Shown here: one piece after another, positions 24,201 through 32,893 of the stretch
How the letters are laid out: each line of letters starts with the position of its first letter
How positions within the stretch are numbered: the stretch's first letter is position 1
Made by a program: the position numbers and the translations under genes
Notes under the pieces: model-generated
Told to the model about the DNA's origin: nothing
The model's input: only the letters and a program-made list of their open reading frames with translations
Databases searched by the model: none
Source of the DNA: Nematostella vectensis
Taxonomy: Eukaryota; Cnidaria; Anthozoa; Actiniaria; Edwardsiidae
NCBI RefSeq assembly: GCF_932526225.1
Contig: NC_064043.1
Location: 9,715,821 to 9,779,820 of the forward strand
Direction of reading: 5' to 3'
DNA length: 64,000 bases

Positions 24201-26080
24201 GAGAACTCCCACAATTACGGGACTAGTTCCTTTCCAGTACACTTTCTATCAAAAGTGTCAACCGTAAGAATGATGTATTTATTGGTATTTTGATTTTCGT
24301 TAAAAATTTTTCTTGGTAGACTCTGCAATAGACTGTAATAGCGACAGAGTGGACTGCTTTAAGTAAGTACATAGAGATAATGCATCTATAAAGCCAGTCA
24401 AAAACACATTTACATCGCCCTATCCTTACACATTAGCATTTAAATTATTGAATTTGACCAAAGATGAGCCTATGGTCTCCAAGTATTCTTTTGCTTACCA
24501 CAACTTAAATGTAACAACCCTGGAGGTCAGGTTATATAGAATATTGTTGTTTTTGTAGGCCATGTGATGTTTGAATTTCATCCGATTTTTGTTAATAGCA
24601 CTTCGTTGTTCTTGTAGACCCTACTTCTTAGCAACAGCAGTACCTGACACCAACCTCGTTCTAGTTATTGTCAAACATTGTAGTAAATGTCGAAAAATGA
24701 AGATGTCTACACTTCCTCAGCAAGGTGAGGTTTTTATTCTATGCTGGTTTAGATGCTGTGTGTAGGTTGAGCCCTTTTTTTATCTCTACTGTATGACCAA
24801 TTATTGGTTTACAGAGGTCCAGTAAGTGATGTGTGACATCATGTATCTGGAGTTTGATGACGTATGGAAGGACTTACACATTGGTTGCCATGATGCTTGC
24901 TAGTCCCCAGACTGAAGGAAATGTAACGAAAATATCATACTCTTGAATTATCATAGTGTGACCCATGCTATTATGGCTGGCCTTTCCCCTCACATAAAAG
25001 GATGCATTTTGGTGCATTTGAAGTCGAAGTAACCACTACTGTCAGGGTAGTCCAGAACTGGACTCTCTTTGCTAGTCCCCAGACTGAAGGAAATGTAACG
25101 AAAATATCATACTCTTGAATTATCATAGTGTGACCCACGCTATCATGGCTGGCCTTTCCCCTCACATAAAAGGATGCATTTTGGTGCATTTGAAGTCGAA
25201 GTAACCACTACTTTCAGGGTAGTCCAGACCTGGACTCTCTTTGCTAGTCCCCAGACTGAAGGAAATGTAACAAAAATAGCATACTCTTGAATTATCATAG
25301 TGTGACCCATGCTACCATATGGCTGGCCTTTCCCCTCGCATAAAAGGATGCATTTGTAGTCGAAGTAACCACTACTGTCAGGGTAGTCCAGACCTGGACT
25401 CTCTTTGCACTTAACATTCTGGCTCTTTTCCACGAGCTCCATACTGGGGGGAGGGGCACAGTCATAGGTATCATATGGAGAAAGTGTAGTATTTGGTGTC
25501 CCATTAATAAGAAATGACCTTCCCCTGTGTACGTGCCTGTATGTAAGCTCACTATCTTGACTGAACTATGAAAGAATATCCAAAGAAACAAGTGAAATCC
25601 TCTAAATGCACCATGCTCACAAGAGTAACCCCTTCTGGCATAACTTCTTCCTGATTATTTCCAGAAGGTCTCTTATCGTGTTTATGAAGCTATTTATATA
25701 ATTAACTCGCATTTTGTTTGCCCTTTGATGTTTTTTTAATTATATTTTAAAACCTGATAAAACTGCTCATTCATTAAAAAAAATAAAGTTGTAAAAATTG
25801 TTATTTTTGTTGCAGTGGAGAACGCACCTTTCACACCACCCAGTGAGCGTTACAGACGGTTACCACAGCTCAAATGCTATGCATCAAGTGAATTTGTGAG
25901 TTAAGAGGGCTGACTCTTTTGGTGTTGCACTAATCCAACTCACATCAATGTGAATAATTTGATTATTTATATTTGAATCTTATTCAGGAGGATAAGACTT
26001 GTTCTTCAGTCTCCAGTGTTACACCTTTGACCCATCTCCTCTTCGCCTCGTTGCTGGTCTTCATGTGGTTGTTGCGCTAG
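3252..26080 (+). CDS. Voltage-gated calcium channel alpha-2/delta subunit (CACNA2D-type), complete, 42 exons, 1103 aa
   Basis: Extracellular auxiliary subunit that promotes surface trafficking of Cav channels. Exons: 3252-3343, 3431-3512, 3617-3775, 4804-4872, 5198-5330, 5789-5920, 7511-7568, 7843-7893, 8706-8805, 9227-9280, 9648-9722, 9818-9904, 11381-11512, 11917-11998, 12313-12362, 13126-13212, 15241-15288, 15547-15624, 16597-16671, 16826-16879, 17987-18046, 18434-18508, 18754-18818, 19053-19114, 19369-19426, 19666-19790, 20227-20314, 20517-20579, 20796-20902, 21104-21187, 21463-21521, 21953-21970, 22206-22277, 22660-22730, 23073-23148, 23384-23436, 23505-23554, 23982-24086, 24320-24362, 24618-24724, 25816-25895, 25988-26080. 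All joins keep frame (3312 nt). Seen: signal peptide about 1-26; VWA_N region; RRR at 238-240 followed by GWYIQ; VWA domain with MIDAS DLSGS at 258-262 and FTDG (Asp385); Cache-like region from about 480 (LGVVGTDV, GYGFATNNNGFIL); Cys-rich delta part; hydrophobic C-terminal tail fitting GPI anchoring. It looks closest to the alpha-2/delta-1/2 class. Length matches the family (about 1100). Confidence 0.95.
5911..6290 (+). repeat. Minisatellite of about 55 bp whose unit contains the exon-6 splice donor
   Basis: The end of alpha-2/delta exon 6 (CCCAG|GTAAGACCATAGCC) is followed by about six degenerate copies of the same stretch. Donor-like GTs lie at 5921, 5972, 6027, 6138, 6195 and 6250, and one copy near 6081 is decayed. 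Units are 51-57 bp and include the AGCTATTTT(A/C)AGCTAATGTCTACT segment. Only the first donor keeps the reading frame that joins exon 7. Confidence 0.85.
8521..8610. mobile_element. 90-bp foldback MITE, copy 1 (Mutator-like)
   Basis: Near-perfect inverted arms of about 30 bp begin TACCCTGGTTCCAGAGCC and end GGCTCTGGAACCAGGGTA. The flanks are AAAATCTTT on the left and AAAATCTTC on the right, an 8/9 match that fits a decayed 9-bp target duplication. It sits in alpha-2/delta intron 8. A second copy with a perfect 9-bp duplication lies at 18824-18913. Confidence 0.8.
8938..9044. mobile_element. GCCGTAGCAGG foldback element, copy 1
   Basis: Terminal inverted repeats GCCGTAGCAGG and CCTGCTACGGC enclose about 85 bp containing AATATTGGGG and TGCCCC stretches. 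Related copies lie at 12063-12200 and, in reverse orientation, at 48178-48318. It has no coding capacity and lies in alpha-2/delta intron 9. Confidence 0.65.
9913..11338. repeat. 1.4-kb ATC/ACC/AAC trinucleotide-based repeat
   Basis: Nearly all of alpha-2/delta intron 12 is a degenerate array built from CATCATCACCATCAACAA-like units. Because the unit is a multiple of three, it generates long false reading frames: Met/Leu/Val-rich on the minus strand, His/Gln-rich or Thr/Ser-rich on the plus strand. It is noncoding intron sequence between exons 12 (ends 9904) and 13 (starts 11381). Confidence 0.9.
12063..12200. mobile_element. GCCGTAGCAGG element, copy 2 (diverged)
   Basis: Starts GTGCCGTAGCAGGGGGTGGG, followed by a poly-C run and AAATATTTT. 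It includes TTTTCTTTATGTTTCTTTAT and GTGCCCC, which are close to the unit of the 36-bp minisatellite at 37215-38345. The right end is degenerate. It lies in alpha-2/delta intron 14. Confidence 0.55.
12616..12990. repeat. 151-bp tandem repeat rich in CACGTG sites
   Basis: About two and a half copies. The anchor CTGGCTCCACTAACATGATC occurs at 12633, 12784 and 12935, exactly 151 bp apart, with near-identical flanks. Each unit carries several CACGTG palindromes (for example GCACGTGATCG, GATCACGTGATC, GTGCACGTGACC). It lies in intron 15, just upstream of exon 16 at 13126. Confidence 0.9.
14424..14860. repeat. GAT/GAC triplet repeat with a 30-bp higher-order unit
   Basis: Acidic-looking GAT/GAC/AAT triplets. 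Between about 14670 and 14850 they form a regular 30-bp array based on GATGGCGATGATTAAGATGA. It generates a false Met/Lys/Ile-rich ORF across 14588-15208. It lies inside alpha-2/delta intron 16. Confidence 0.85.
15873..16195. mobile_element. 323-bp foldback element with arms of about 113 bp
   Basis: The left arm (from TAGCCTGCTTGCAGGCGG) and the right arm (ending CCGCCTGCAAGCAGGCTA) are inverted copies over about 110 bp, including the internal GATGATCGGGCGCCATATTG and CTTTTGCGCTCGCCCCCA-type segments. The loop is about 97 bp. Flanking TA on each side may be the target duplication. No protein is encoded. It lies in alpha-2/delta intron 18. Confidence 0.85.
18824..18913. mobile_element. 90-bp foldback MITE, copy 2, inserted at the exon-23 splice donor
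   Basis: Same family as 8521-8610: left end TGCCCCGGTTCCAG, right end CTGGAACCAGGGTA. It is flanked by perfect 9-bp direct repeats ACAGGTGAG at 18815-18823 and 18914-18922. The left copy of this duplication is the exon/intron junction of alpha-2/delta exon 23 (TTACAG|GTGAG), so the insertion duplicated a splice donor. Confidence 0.9.
24899..25409. repeat. 172-bp tandem repeat, three copies
   Basis: Units start with GCTAGTCCCCAGACTGAAGG at 24899, 25071 and 25243, each 172 bp apart and nearly identical. The third has small deletions. The array lies in alpha-2/delta intron 40, before exon 41 at 25816. It creates repetitive false ORFs on the minus strand. Confidence 0.9.
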
Positions 26081-28190
26081 CAGTTTGTGAACTGACCAAG
26101 TAATCACACTCTTCCTGGACTTCAGTGAAGGTAGAGAGATATAGATATTTATTGTTAGAATTCTCAACCAGACCACCGCTCCACCAAGCTGGCTGAGAAA
26201 CGATGAAGCGACAGAAATTAGGAGAAAGACAGTAGTATTTATTGATGCGAAGTACTTTATAGCATTTATGTAGATAGTTAAAAAAAAAACAGTCATCTTG
26301 CAGAGGCTTAACATTCTTAGAGATAAGAATGTGGGTACATACCTTTCTGATAGTGACAGAGTGGATTATATAGGGTTGTAAACAGTGGAACGCCAAACAC
26401 CTATTCATAGGACTAATGTTGGGAATATCCCCCTGCCTAGTAGATGTTTGCTTCAAAATGGCAAGGGTTTATTAAATAAAAAGAAATAACCTTTATTAAC
26501 TGGTAAGGGAAGAATACACCTTCAGATGCTTATTGATAAAGGCAACACACAGTTCTTGTACACAGTATAGTGTTTAGCTTTCTTCAAATACTTTCATAAG
26601 ATTATTACACAGGGACATTTCCAAGAAGCTGGGGGGAAAGGTCCGAAGGTTCTGGAACACCATAATTCAACATGTAAAGGTTTTATTAACATGTAAAGAG
26701 CCTGGGGAATAGCAAGTGGGGCCCCCTTTCAAAATGCCCTTTTCACTGTTAGTACATAATCAGGATAAGACACAGTTTGTCTAGAATACATAATAAGAGA
26801 AAACATTCATGGATTATTGTTGAATAATTGATTTTTTTAAGTATTCATGAAGTAAATTTTTGATTTTTTTTAATGTAGTAGACTTTTGAAATTATTCATT
26901 TTCACAGCTACGAAAAGTTCATTTTATATAATAAAGTAGAATCCATAGTGATGTACTAGAGCTTGCATAAACTGGACCCAATCAGATATATACACCTATT
27001 TCACAAAAGGTTGTCAGTGCAAATTGTGAATGGCAAATGGTTAATGGCTTATAGGTCCAGCAATGTCAGAGCCAAGCATTGGTAACCGTTAATGGATAAT
27101 TGTTTTGATTTATCCATATTCTTCAAGAGGCATGGTTACTGTACGTTTGGTTGGTACTGCCATTTGCCAATTGCCATTTGCACTAACAACCTTTATTGAA
27201 ATAGGTGTATACAAAGCTGTTAACAAATGCACTGCAAAAATCTGTTACTTGAGTCTAATGTATACAAGTTCTACTGTACAATAGAATTACAACTTTATTT
27301 ACCAATTTACATAAAAGGTTTCCTAAAAAAACAATTTTATAGTGCAGCACAAATTTCAAAATATAAAAACAGTGTTAAAAAGACTATAACAATAATAATA
27401 ATAATAAAGCATATTTATGTCTGTGTACAGGAATACTGTCAAAATGCTATAGATGTAATGAAAAAAGTAGAAAATACACTGTTTTAAAACCACATGTTCA
27501 TTGTGATTAAGTAAACCTTTCCCTTTCCATGTAGTTTGCCAGGAGTTGCTTAGGGGGGGAGGGAAAGTTCTGTAAATGTCCAAACAAGCACCATTGCACT
27601 TATTTAAGACATTTCATGTCCAGACAAGATGCCTATTTGTGGGAGGTGCTTATTTCAAAATCCATTTTTCCTCTAGAAAAAAAGTGCTTATTTTTGTATA
27701 TGCAAGAAGCATGTTTGTTTGTTTTTTAAAGAACCATAGTTTTCAATACTTCACAAGGCTAGGTGCTTAGGGGGAGACACCCATTCCTCAATTATGATAT
27801 ACTTACATGCCTGTCAACCCCAGAAAACCTCAAGGCTTGGGAATTTTTGGGGGGATTTTTGGCCATTCAGAAAGCTTTCGCACACAGATCTTGAGTGTGT
27901 TTCATAAATGGCGCTACACGGGGAATTATTTTTTCATTACTGATAGAAAATTTTTGTGTCACTTTCATTTTGCAATGAAGTGACGTGAAAATTAAGTATC
28001 GCGAAAATTAGGATGCGTGAAAATTAAGTGAGTACATAAGAAGCCTTTGGGGGAATATTGGCCGTTTAATAAGCTTTATGGAAACAGTCTATTTAGTCAT
28101 CAAATGTAAATAGAATCAAAAAGCCCAAACTGTCGCAATCTCGTACCAGAACAATGAATACAATACACCAAAAACTGGAAATCGACTCTG
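26081..28190. other. Intergenic region downstream of alpha-2/delta
   Basis: AT-rich sequence between the convergent alpha-2/delta and MFSD6-like genes. The first few hundred bases should include the alpha-2/delta 3' UTR; AATAAA occurs near 26475. Short AT and (AAT)n runs occur (for example near 27390-27410). I see no conserved coding sequence. Confidence 0.4.
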
Positions 28191-28194
28191 CCAA

Positions 28195-28590
28195 ATTTTC
28201 GTCTTTAATAAGACTTCTTCAGGGCAGACTGAAGAAGGTGAATTGTTACAAGCTTATTTACATCAGAATAGTGGCGCGAGACGCAAAAACATTAAAACTG
28301 ACAAAAACGCGCATTTTCTAGAATAGCGCGCGCTATGGATAAAAAGAATTTACACATCTCTACGTGGGTTCCTACTACAAAAAAGTCATCACTATTAAGA
28401 CCCCGCGGGTAGATAGACTTAAGCTGATAAGCCCACTGGCCTTCCCTTTCCCTAAGCTGAGCCTCAGAGTTACACTTATCTATAAGTTGTGTCATTGATG
28501 TCATTGCGACAATCATTTAGGTCTTAATAATGTTATGGTACAACTTATAGATAAGGGTAACTCTGAGGCTCAGCTTAGGGAAAATCGCGG
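28195..28590 (-). mobile_element. Penelope-like retroelement remnant (GIY-YIG 3' region)
   Basis: On the minus strand, 28516-28292 encodes about 74 residues with a QLREREGQW...L.S.YPRGLN pattern. That matches the conserved E..W...L.T..P.GLN tail of the GIY-YIG endonuclease in Penelope-like elements. The upstream part is missing, so this is a fragment. Part of the same coding piece (TTATAGATAAG...CTGAGGCTCAGCTTAGGG) recurs inverted at 28541-28582, forming a foldback with 28450-28492. Downstream on the minus strand (28222-28195) is a hammerhead-ribozyme-like core, described in the findings. Confidence 0.6.
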
Positions 28591-29529
28591 AAATAAAGTG
28601 TCGTGAAATATTGCCATCTCAAAATCGCGAAATTTTGATGTCACGAAAATTAAGTGTAATAAGGTAGGTAAAATGTTGATTTCCTATTGATTTTTCTGAA
28701 GCCATAAAAAAATTCACTAAAACCGAAGGGGGGTTGACAGGTATGTAGTTATTTATCAAAAAGTGTAAGATTTTTCTTTATGCAATCTTTCAAATAAAGG
28801 GAAGACTGCATTTTTGTGGTCTAAAGGGCTTGTTTGTGCGGCCTATGACCATATCTAGCCATACGCCTGCCTTCCCAAATTTACACATCTGACAGCATTA
28901 GAAACTTTAATCATGAAGAAAACTTTCAGTGAGATGCCAGAAACAAATGTTACTTTTTTATTAGTAACAACAAGATTGACACAATCAAAATTATTACATA
29001 AACATAATACTTTTTGGTATTCTATTTTTCTTCTCTGACCTTTTGAATTGCATGACAACAAAAATACAGGTTTATATATAATATTTATATTAGTTGGTTT
29101 TCAGTGACCAGAATTTGTTGTAGATCTTTCGCACAGCTCAAAATCATTTGAAAACCAGGTAAGCCTAATATGGTACCATGGGATAATCTCAATGACACAA
29201 AAATATATTACCGCTAAATTATCGATTAACAATCATCAAATTCATAAATACTATGCCAAAATCAAATGGTTTTAAAGCTGCATTGTCACCAGTTTACTTC
29301 CTGTCGATTACGTAACAATATCCGGTCATTTTTAACGGAAAACGCAAAAAATATTTCAAAATATTGAAAGCAGTGTGTTTATTGGAAGTTTCTTTGAGGA
29401 TCTGATTGATAACTTAGAGCGGATGGCCTGTTAATATCTCAGATTTTAATAGATTCTTTTGTCTTTCAACGGTTGAGGTTTCAGTCGGACCTCCGGAAGT
29501 TAACTGGTGACAATGCGGCTTTAAGATCC
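28591..29529. other. Intergenic region beside the 3' end of the MFSD6-like gene
   Basis: AT-rich, no conserved ORF. It probably includes the 3' UTR of the minus-strand MFSD6-like gene, whose stop codon is at 29530-29532. Nothing else was recognised. Confidence 0.35.
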
Positions 29530-31050
29530 TTAACGAACATAGCTTGACCTGCTGTAGTCTCCTCGAATGTACTCATACTCCACCGTCCTGACTGCATCAG
29601 TAATGAAAACCTGTTCCCCACTCTTAGCACGTTTCTTGATCAAGACTCGCAGTATAGCAATTGGAAAGAGCATTACCACACAGGCAACAGCCAATCCACG
29701 GAAGAGATTCCTCGCCCCATACTTCTCATAGCAGTGTCCACCAATAAAGGAGCCAAGACACCAGCCAAGCCCAAAATGTGTGGAGTAGACAACGGTCTGG
29801 AGGGTCGCAGAGAGGCCTTTGGGTGCGGTTGCAGAGGCGTAGGTGGTACAAATGATCTGCATAGCACAGTAAGTGAAGCCATGGGGAATTTCAACTAGAA
29901 GTATGAGCCAAGGAGAATGCATAAAGGAATAAATCACCAATTGGATACCATATACAATGCATACTAAAGCCATAAACCAGGTGATGCCAATTCTACCCTC
30001 TAGCACATTTCCTGGATAGTAGAAAAAAGCCTGCGAGAGTGACATGATGGTCTCCGTCAAGCCCACGTTGAACTGTGTTCCTCCCAAGTCTTGGACAAAC
30101 CAGTAGACATACCATGTAGCGGCCGAATTGATCAGTCCAAGAAGAACTGCTACTACCAGGAAGACAAGCACTGGACCAGACTTAAGCAGATTCTTCAACT
30201 GATCCAAAGGAAACTCGTTCCTTTCCTTCATGATGACATTAAACTTCATGATAGATGTCACAGAAATCATGAAGATACCACCTCCTAAGTACATGAAAAA
30301 TGACGTCATGTAGTTTGGCGTCCAAGATGAGACACCATTGTTGCCGATTCCAAAATAGTCCATGCCAGCTGTTTTGTCCATAGCAAGCCCAGACAGCAAA
30401 GAGCCCAGGGAAAATCCAAGCGCATCAAACATTCTTTGCTTGCCAAAATTTTGGCTGCCTTCCCAGTATGTGACGGTTGCATCCATGACAGGTAAAATAG
30501 GCGCATAGAAAACATCTCCACACAGTACAATAACCAGTAACAGCCAAAATGTCTGACTATTAGTTAGATAAGGGTGGTATTTGCTGGCTTCTAATACGCC
30601 ATCCATCAAAGCTGTAGTGTTGTGACCTTTAGTCGGACTAACAGGTTGCGTGACATTCATTCTTGCGGTGTCATACTCGTGAACAGCAAGCACCCCGGTC
30701 AATGAGAAGTAGATTATTACGCTTAACACTATGTTCATAAGTAAAATACACCGATACCTTCCAGTTTTGTCAGCGATTATTCCCCACATTGGTGCGGCGA
30801 GTAGACGAACGAAAGGTCGTAGGCCGATAAGGACACCCGTTTGGGTCGCACTCATTCCCATGTAGCGAAAAAACACGGACATGAAAGTGAGAATCGTCGC
30901 CGCAGAAAGTTGCTGGGCGAAATAGAACACTTTGTACCGTAATGTAGAGCGATTGATAGAACAGAAGCGACTCAGTTTAGACCGATGTGCCTGCTTTTTG
31001 AAGGTGACAGTCTTTGGGGCATTCAGTAGTTCCATCTTTTCTTCGTCCAT
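29530..31050 (-). CDS. MFSD6-like major facilitator superfamily transporter, intronless, 506 aa
   Basis: A single uninterrupted reading frame with about 12 hydrophobic segments. The N-terminal half carries LSAATILTFMSVFFRYMGMS and GVLIGLRPFVRLLAAPMWGI followed by ADKTGR, the MFS loop-2/3 signature in the form typical of MFSD6/MFS_1-like proteins. The C-terminal half has EIPHGFTYCAMQ and a small-residue helix ending GSFIGGHCYEKYG. The substrate is unknown; family members are poorly characterised membrane transporters. I chose the Met at 31050 (MDEEKMELLN) because it gives a charged cytosolic start. The frame also opens 27 codons further upstream at 31131, which would give 533 aa. Lack of introns in an intron-dense neighbourhood raises the possibility of a retrocopy, but the frame is intact. 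Confidence 0.85.
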   Translation of the reverse strand: MDEEKMELLNAPKTVTFKKQAHRSKLSRFCSINRSTLRYKVFYFAQQLSAATILTFMSVFFRYMGMSATQTGVLIGLRPFVRLLAAPMWGIIADKTGRYRCILLMNIVLSVIIYFSLTGVLAVHEYDTARMNVTQPVSPTKGHNTTALMDGVLEASKYHPYLTNSQTFWLLLVIVLCGDVFYAPILPVMDATVTYWEGSQNFGKQRMFDALGFSLGSLLSGLAMDKTAGMDYFGIGNNGVSSWTPNYMTSFFMYLGGGIFMISVTSIMKFNVIMKERNEFPLDQLKNLLKSGPVLVFLVVAVLLGLINSAATWYVYWFVQDLGGTQFNVGLTETIMSLSQAFFYYPGNVLEGRIGITWFMALVCIVYGIQLVIYSFMHSPWLILLVEIPHGFTYCAMQIICTTYASATAPKGLSATLQTVVYSTHFGLGWCLGSFIGGHCYEKYGARNLFRGLAVACVVMLFPIAILRVLIKKRAKSGEQVFITDAVRTVEYEYIRGDYSRSSYVR

Positions 31051-31249
31051 GGCTTGGTAAATTATTGCGGTCCGCGAGATAAAGCGATATGTAAGAGAAC
31101 GTGGTTGAATGGAGTGTGAGGCTAAACACAATTTTGAAATATGTTTTTAAAATAAACCTGTTTTACGTGTCGTTTGATCAAGTTTTGTGACTAATACACT
31201 GGTTTGAGTGGGCGAAAATCCGGTTTCCCCTTGTTTTAGCGGCAGTTTC

Positions 31250-32893
31250 GTACCTCGTGGGAAACAGTTTGCCACGGGCAGAGAGGAAAGTGCGCCCACG
31301 ATATAATTTTCGGGACAGCGGATGGTTAAATAATTACTGCGACCACATCAGGTCTCCCAAATGCAACAACTCAATAAAAGTATTGCGAGAAATGTAAAGA
31401 ACTATATGGGGGTGAAGGGGGTGCAGCACCCCCCCCCCTCACAACGGCCGAAAGTCCTATTACTTGCGGTTCTCAATAGACGTGCTATTTGTAGACAAAA
31501 CTATAAAGCATAAACTATATCACTCTGGTAGTTAGATCTGACAATAAACGTCCCGTGGAGATACTGCAAAGGCAAAGGCATTTTTTGCGGGTGTTCAGAT
31601 TTTTATCAGAGAACTACCTCCACCACCCCCCCCCCCCCCCCCCCGGAAACATTTAGTCCACTTTATCGGATTTCGCACCCCCCCCCCCCCCAAGAAAAAT
31701 CCTGGGTACCAACATTGGCTATAGAGTGGTAGCTCTATGAAATACCCTCACACCAAAGTTTGCACATGTTTATTTTATTTTCATTACACTCTCTTTTGCT
31801 CCTTTGTTCGCATATTGTTACTTTACATTTGTCTAACATACATACTTTCCTCGAGCACCCATGTAGCATTTGCTGCCTGTTACATCCTCTACCTATGTTT
31901 TTTCATCCCCTATTTAGTCGTCCTTATCACGTTCTCCACACAACATTCCCTACCCTTACTGCGTTATCTCCCGATATTGTGGTGACAGCCTCGCCATCCA
32001 TCACACGGAACTTTTTTTAAACCATCACCACACTTGATCACGGGAGGGACGTTAGGGGGTCTAGTTACCGCAATCAAATAATACCGCCAAAATTTTCGAA
32101 AATATCGCATTCCACACAGAAGGACGAGGTTTTGAATAGCATGCCCGACATTCCGTTGACACCGCAATATTTTTTTACAGCAATACCGTCGTTTAAAAAG
32201 CAAAATCTCGCATTTCGCAGTGTTTTGAAATACCATCCAATACCATTGAAAATGCATCACCGCATGCAATCTCTTGCAAAAAGGGCCCATACCGCAATAC
32301 CGCAAAACCCAACGTCCCCCTCCCCATCACACGCTTAATCTACTATTATAAACGATAATTTCTACTTATTCTTTTACCTTACAACTTTTATCACACAATA
32401 ATCCATGATCCATATATCTCTCACAATACAGCCTCTATCGTTTTCCCTCTTTAACCAAATAACACACGTTATCTGTATATCTTTCATCATACAGCAGTCC
32501 TCCCTTACGCAACCACCTTCAATACACCGTCTCAACAAAATAACCCCCCATTACTTATTTCTCTCCCCTTTTTTTAATAAAATTTCCGACCACTTTGTCC
32601 GAGGCTTCCTACCTTATCAACTTGATTTACGAAATAATAGAATAGTTTATTTATTAGATAAAAGGTCCTTAAAACATACATTGCAATATAGTACTTATAC
32701 ATTTTTTAATTTCCTTTACACTCAGATATAGTTCTTTACATTACCCCTCTCGCAATTTTATTGAGTTGTTGCATTAAACGTCGGAGGCCTGTGGTCGCAG
32801 TAATTGATTAACCATCCGCTGTCCCTAAAAATCTATCGTGGGCGCTCTTCCCTTCCCGCCCGTGGCAAATTGTTTCCCGTACCTCGTACCCAG
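31250..32893. mobile_element. 1.6-kb foldback element with long inverted termini
   Basis: About 155 bp at 31250-31412 recurs in inverted orientation at about 32725-32893. Matching pieces include TTGCCACGGGC, GGGACAGCGGATGGTTAA, ATTACTGCGACCACA, ATGCAACAACTCAATAAAA and ATGTAAAGAACTATA. The interior has no convincing protein and contains a nested copy of the 31405-31706 repeat. It lies between the MFSD6-like gene and the first SLC36 gene. Confidence 0.75.
31405..31706 (+). repeat. Dispersed repeat of about 310 bp with poly-C tracts, copy 1
   Basis: Shares long stretches with 63035-63357, including TCTCAATAGACGTGCTATTT, GACAATAAACGTCCCGTGGA, GATACTGCAAAGGC and GTTCAGATTTTTATCAGA, ending in poly-C and AAGAAAAATCCTGG. 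Same orientation in both places. A shorter related end occurs near 45530-45560 (AAAAATCCTGGCTATGCCCC). Confidence 0.8.
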
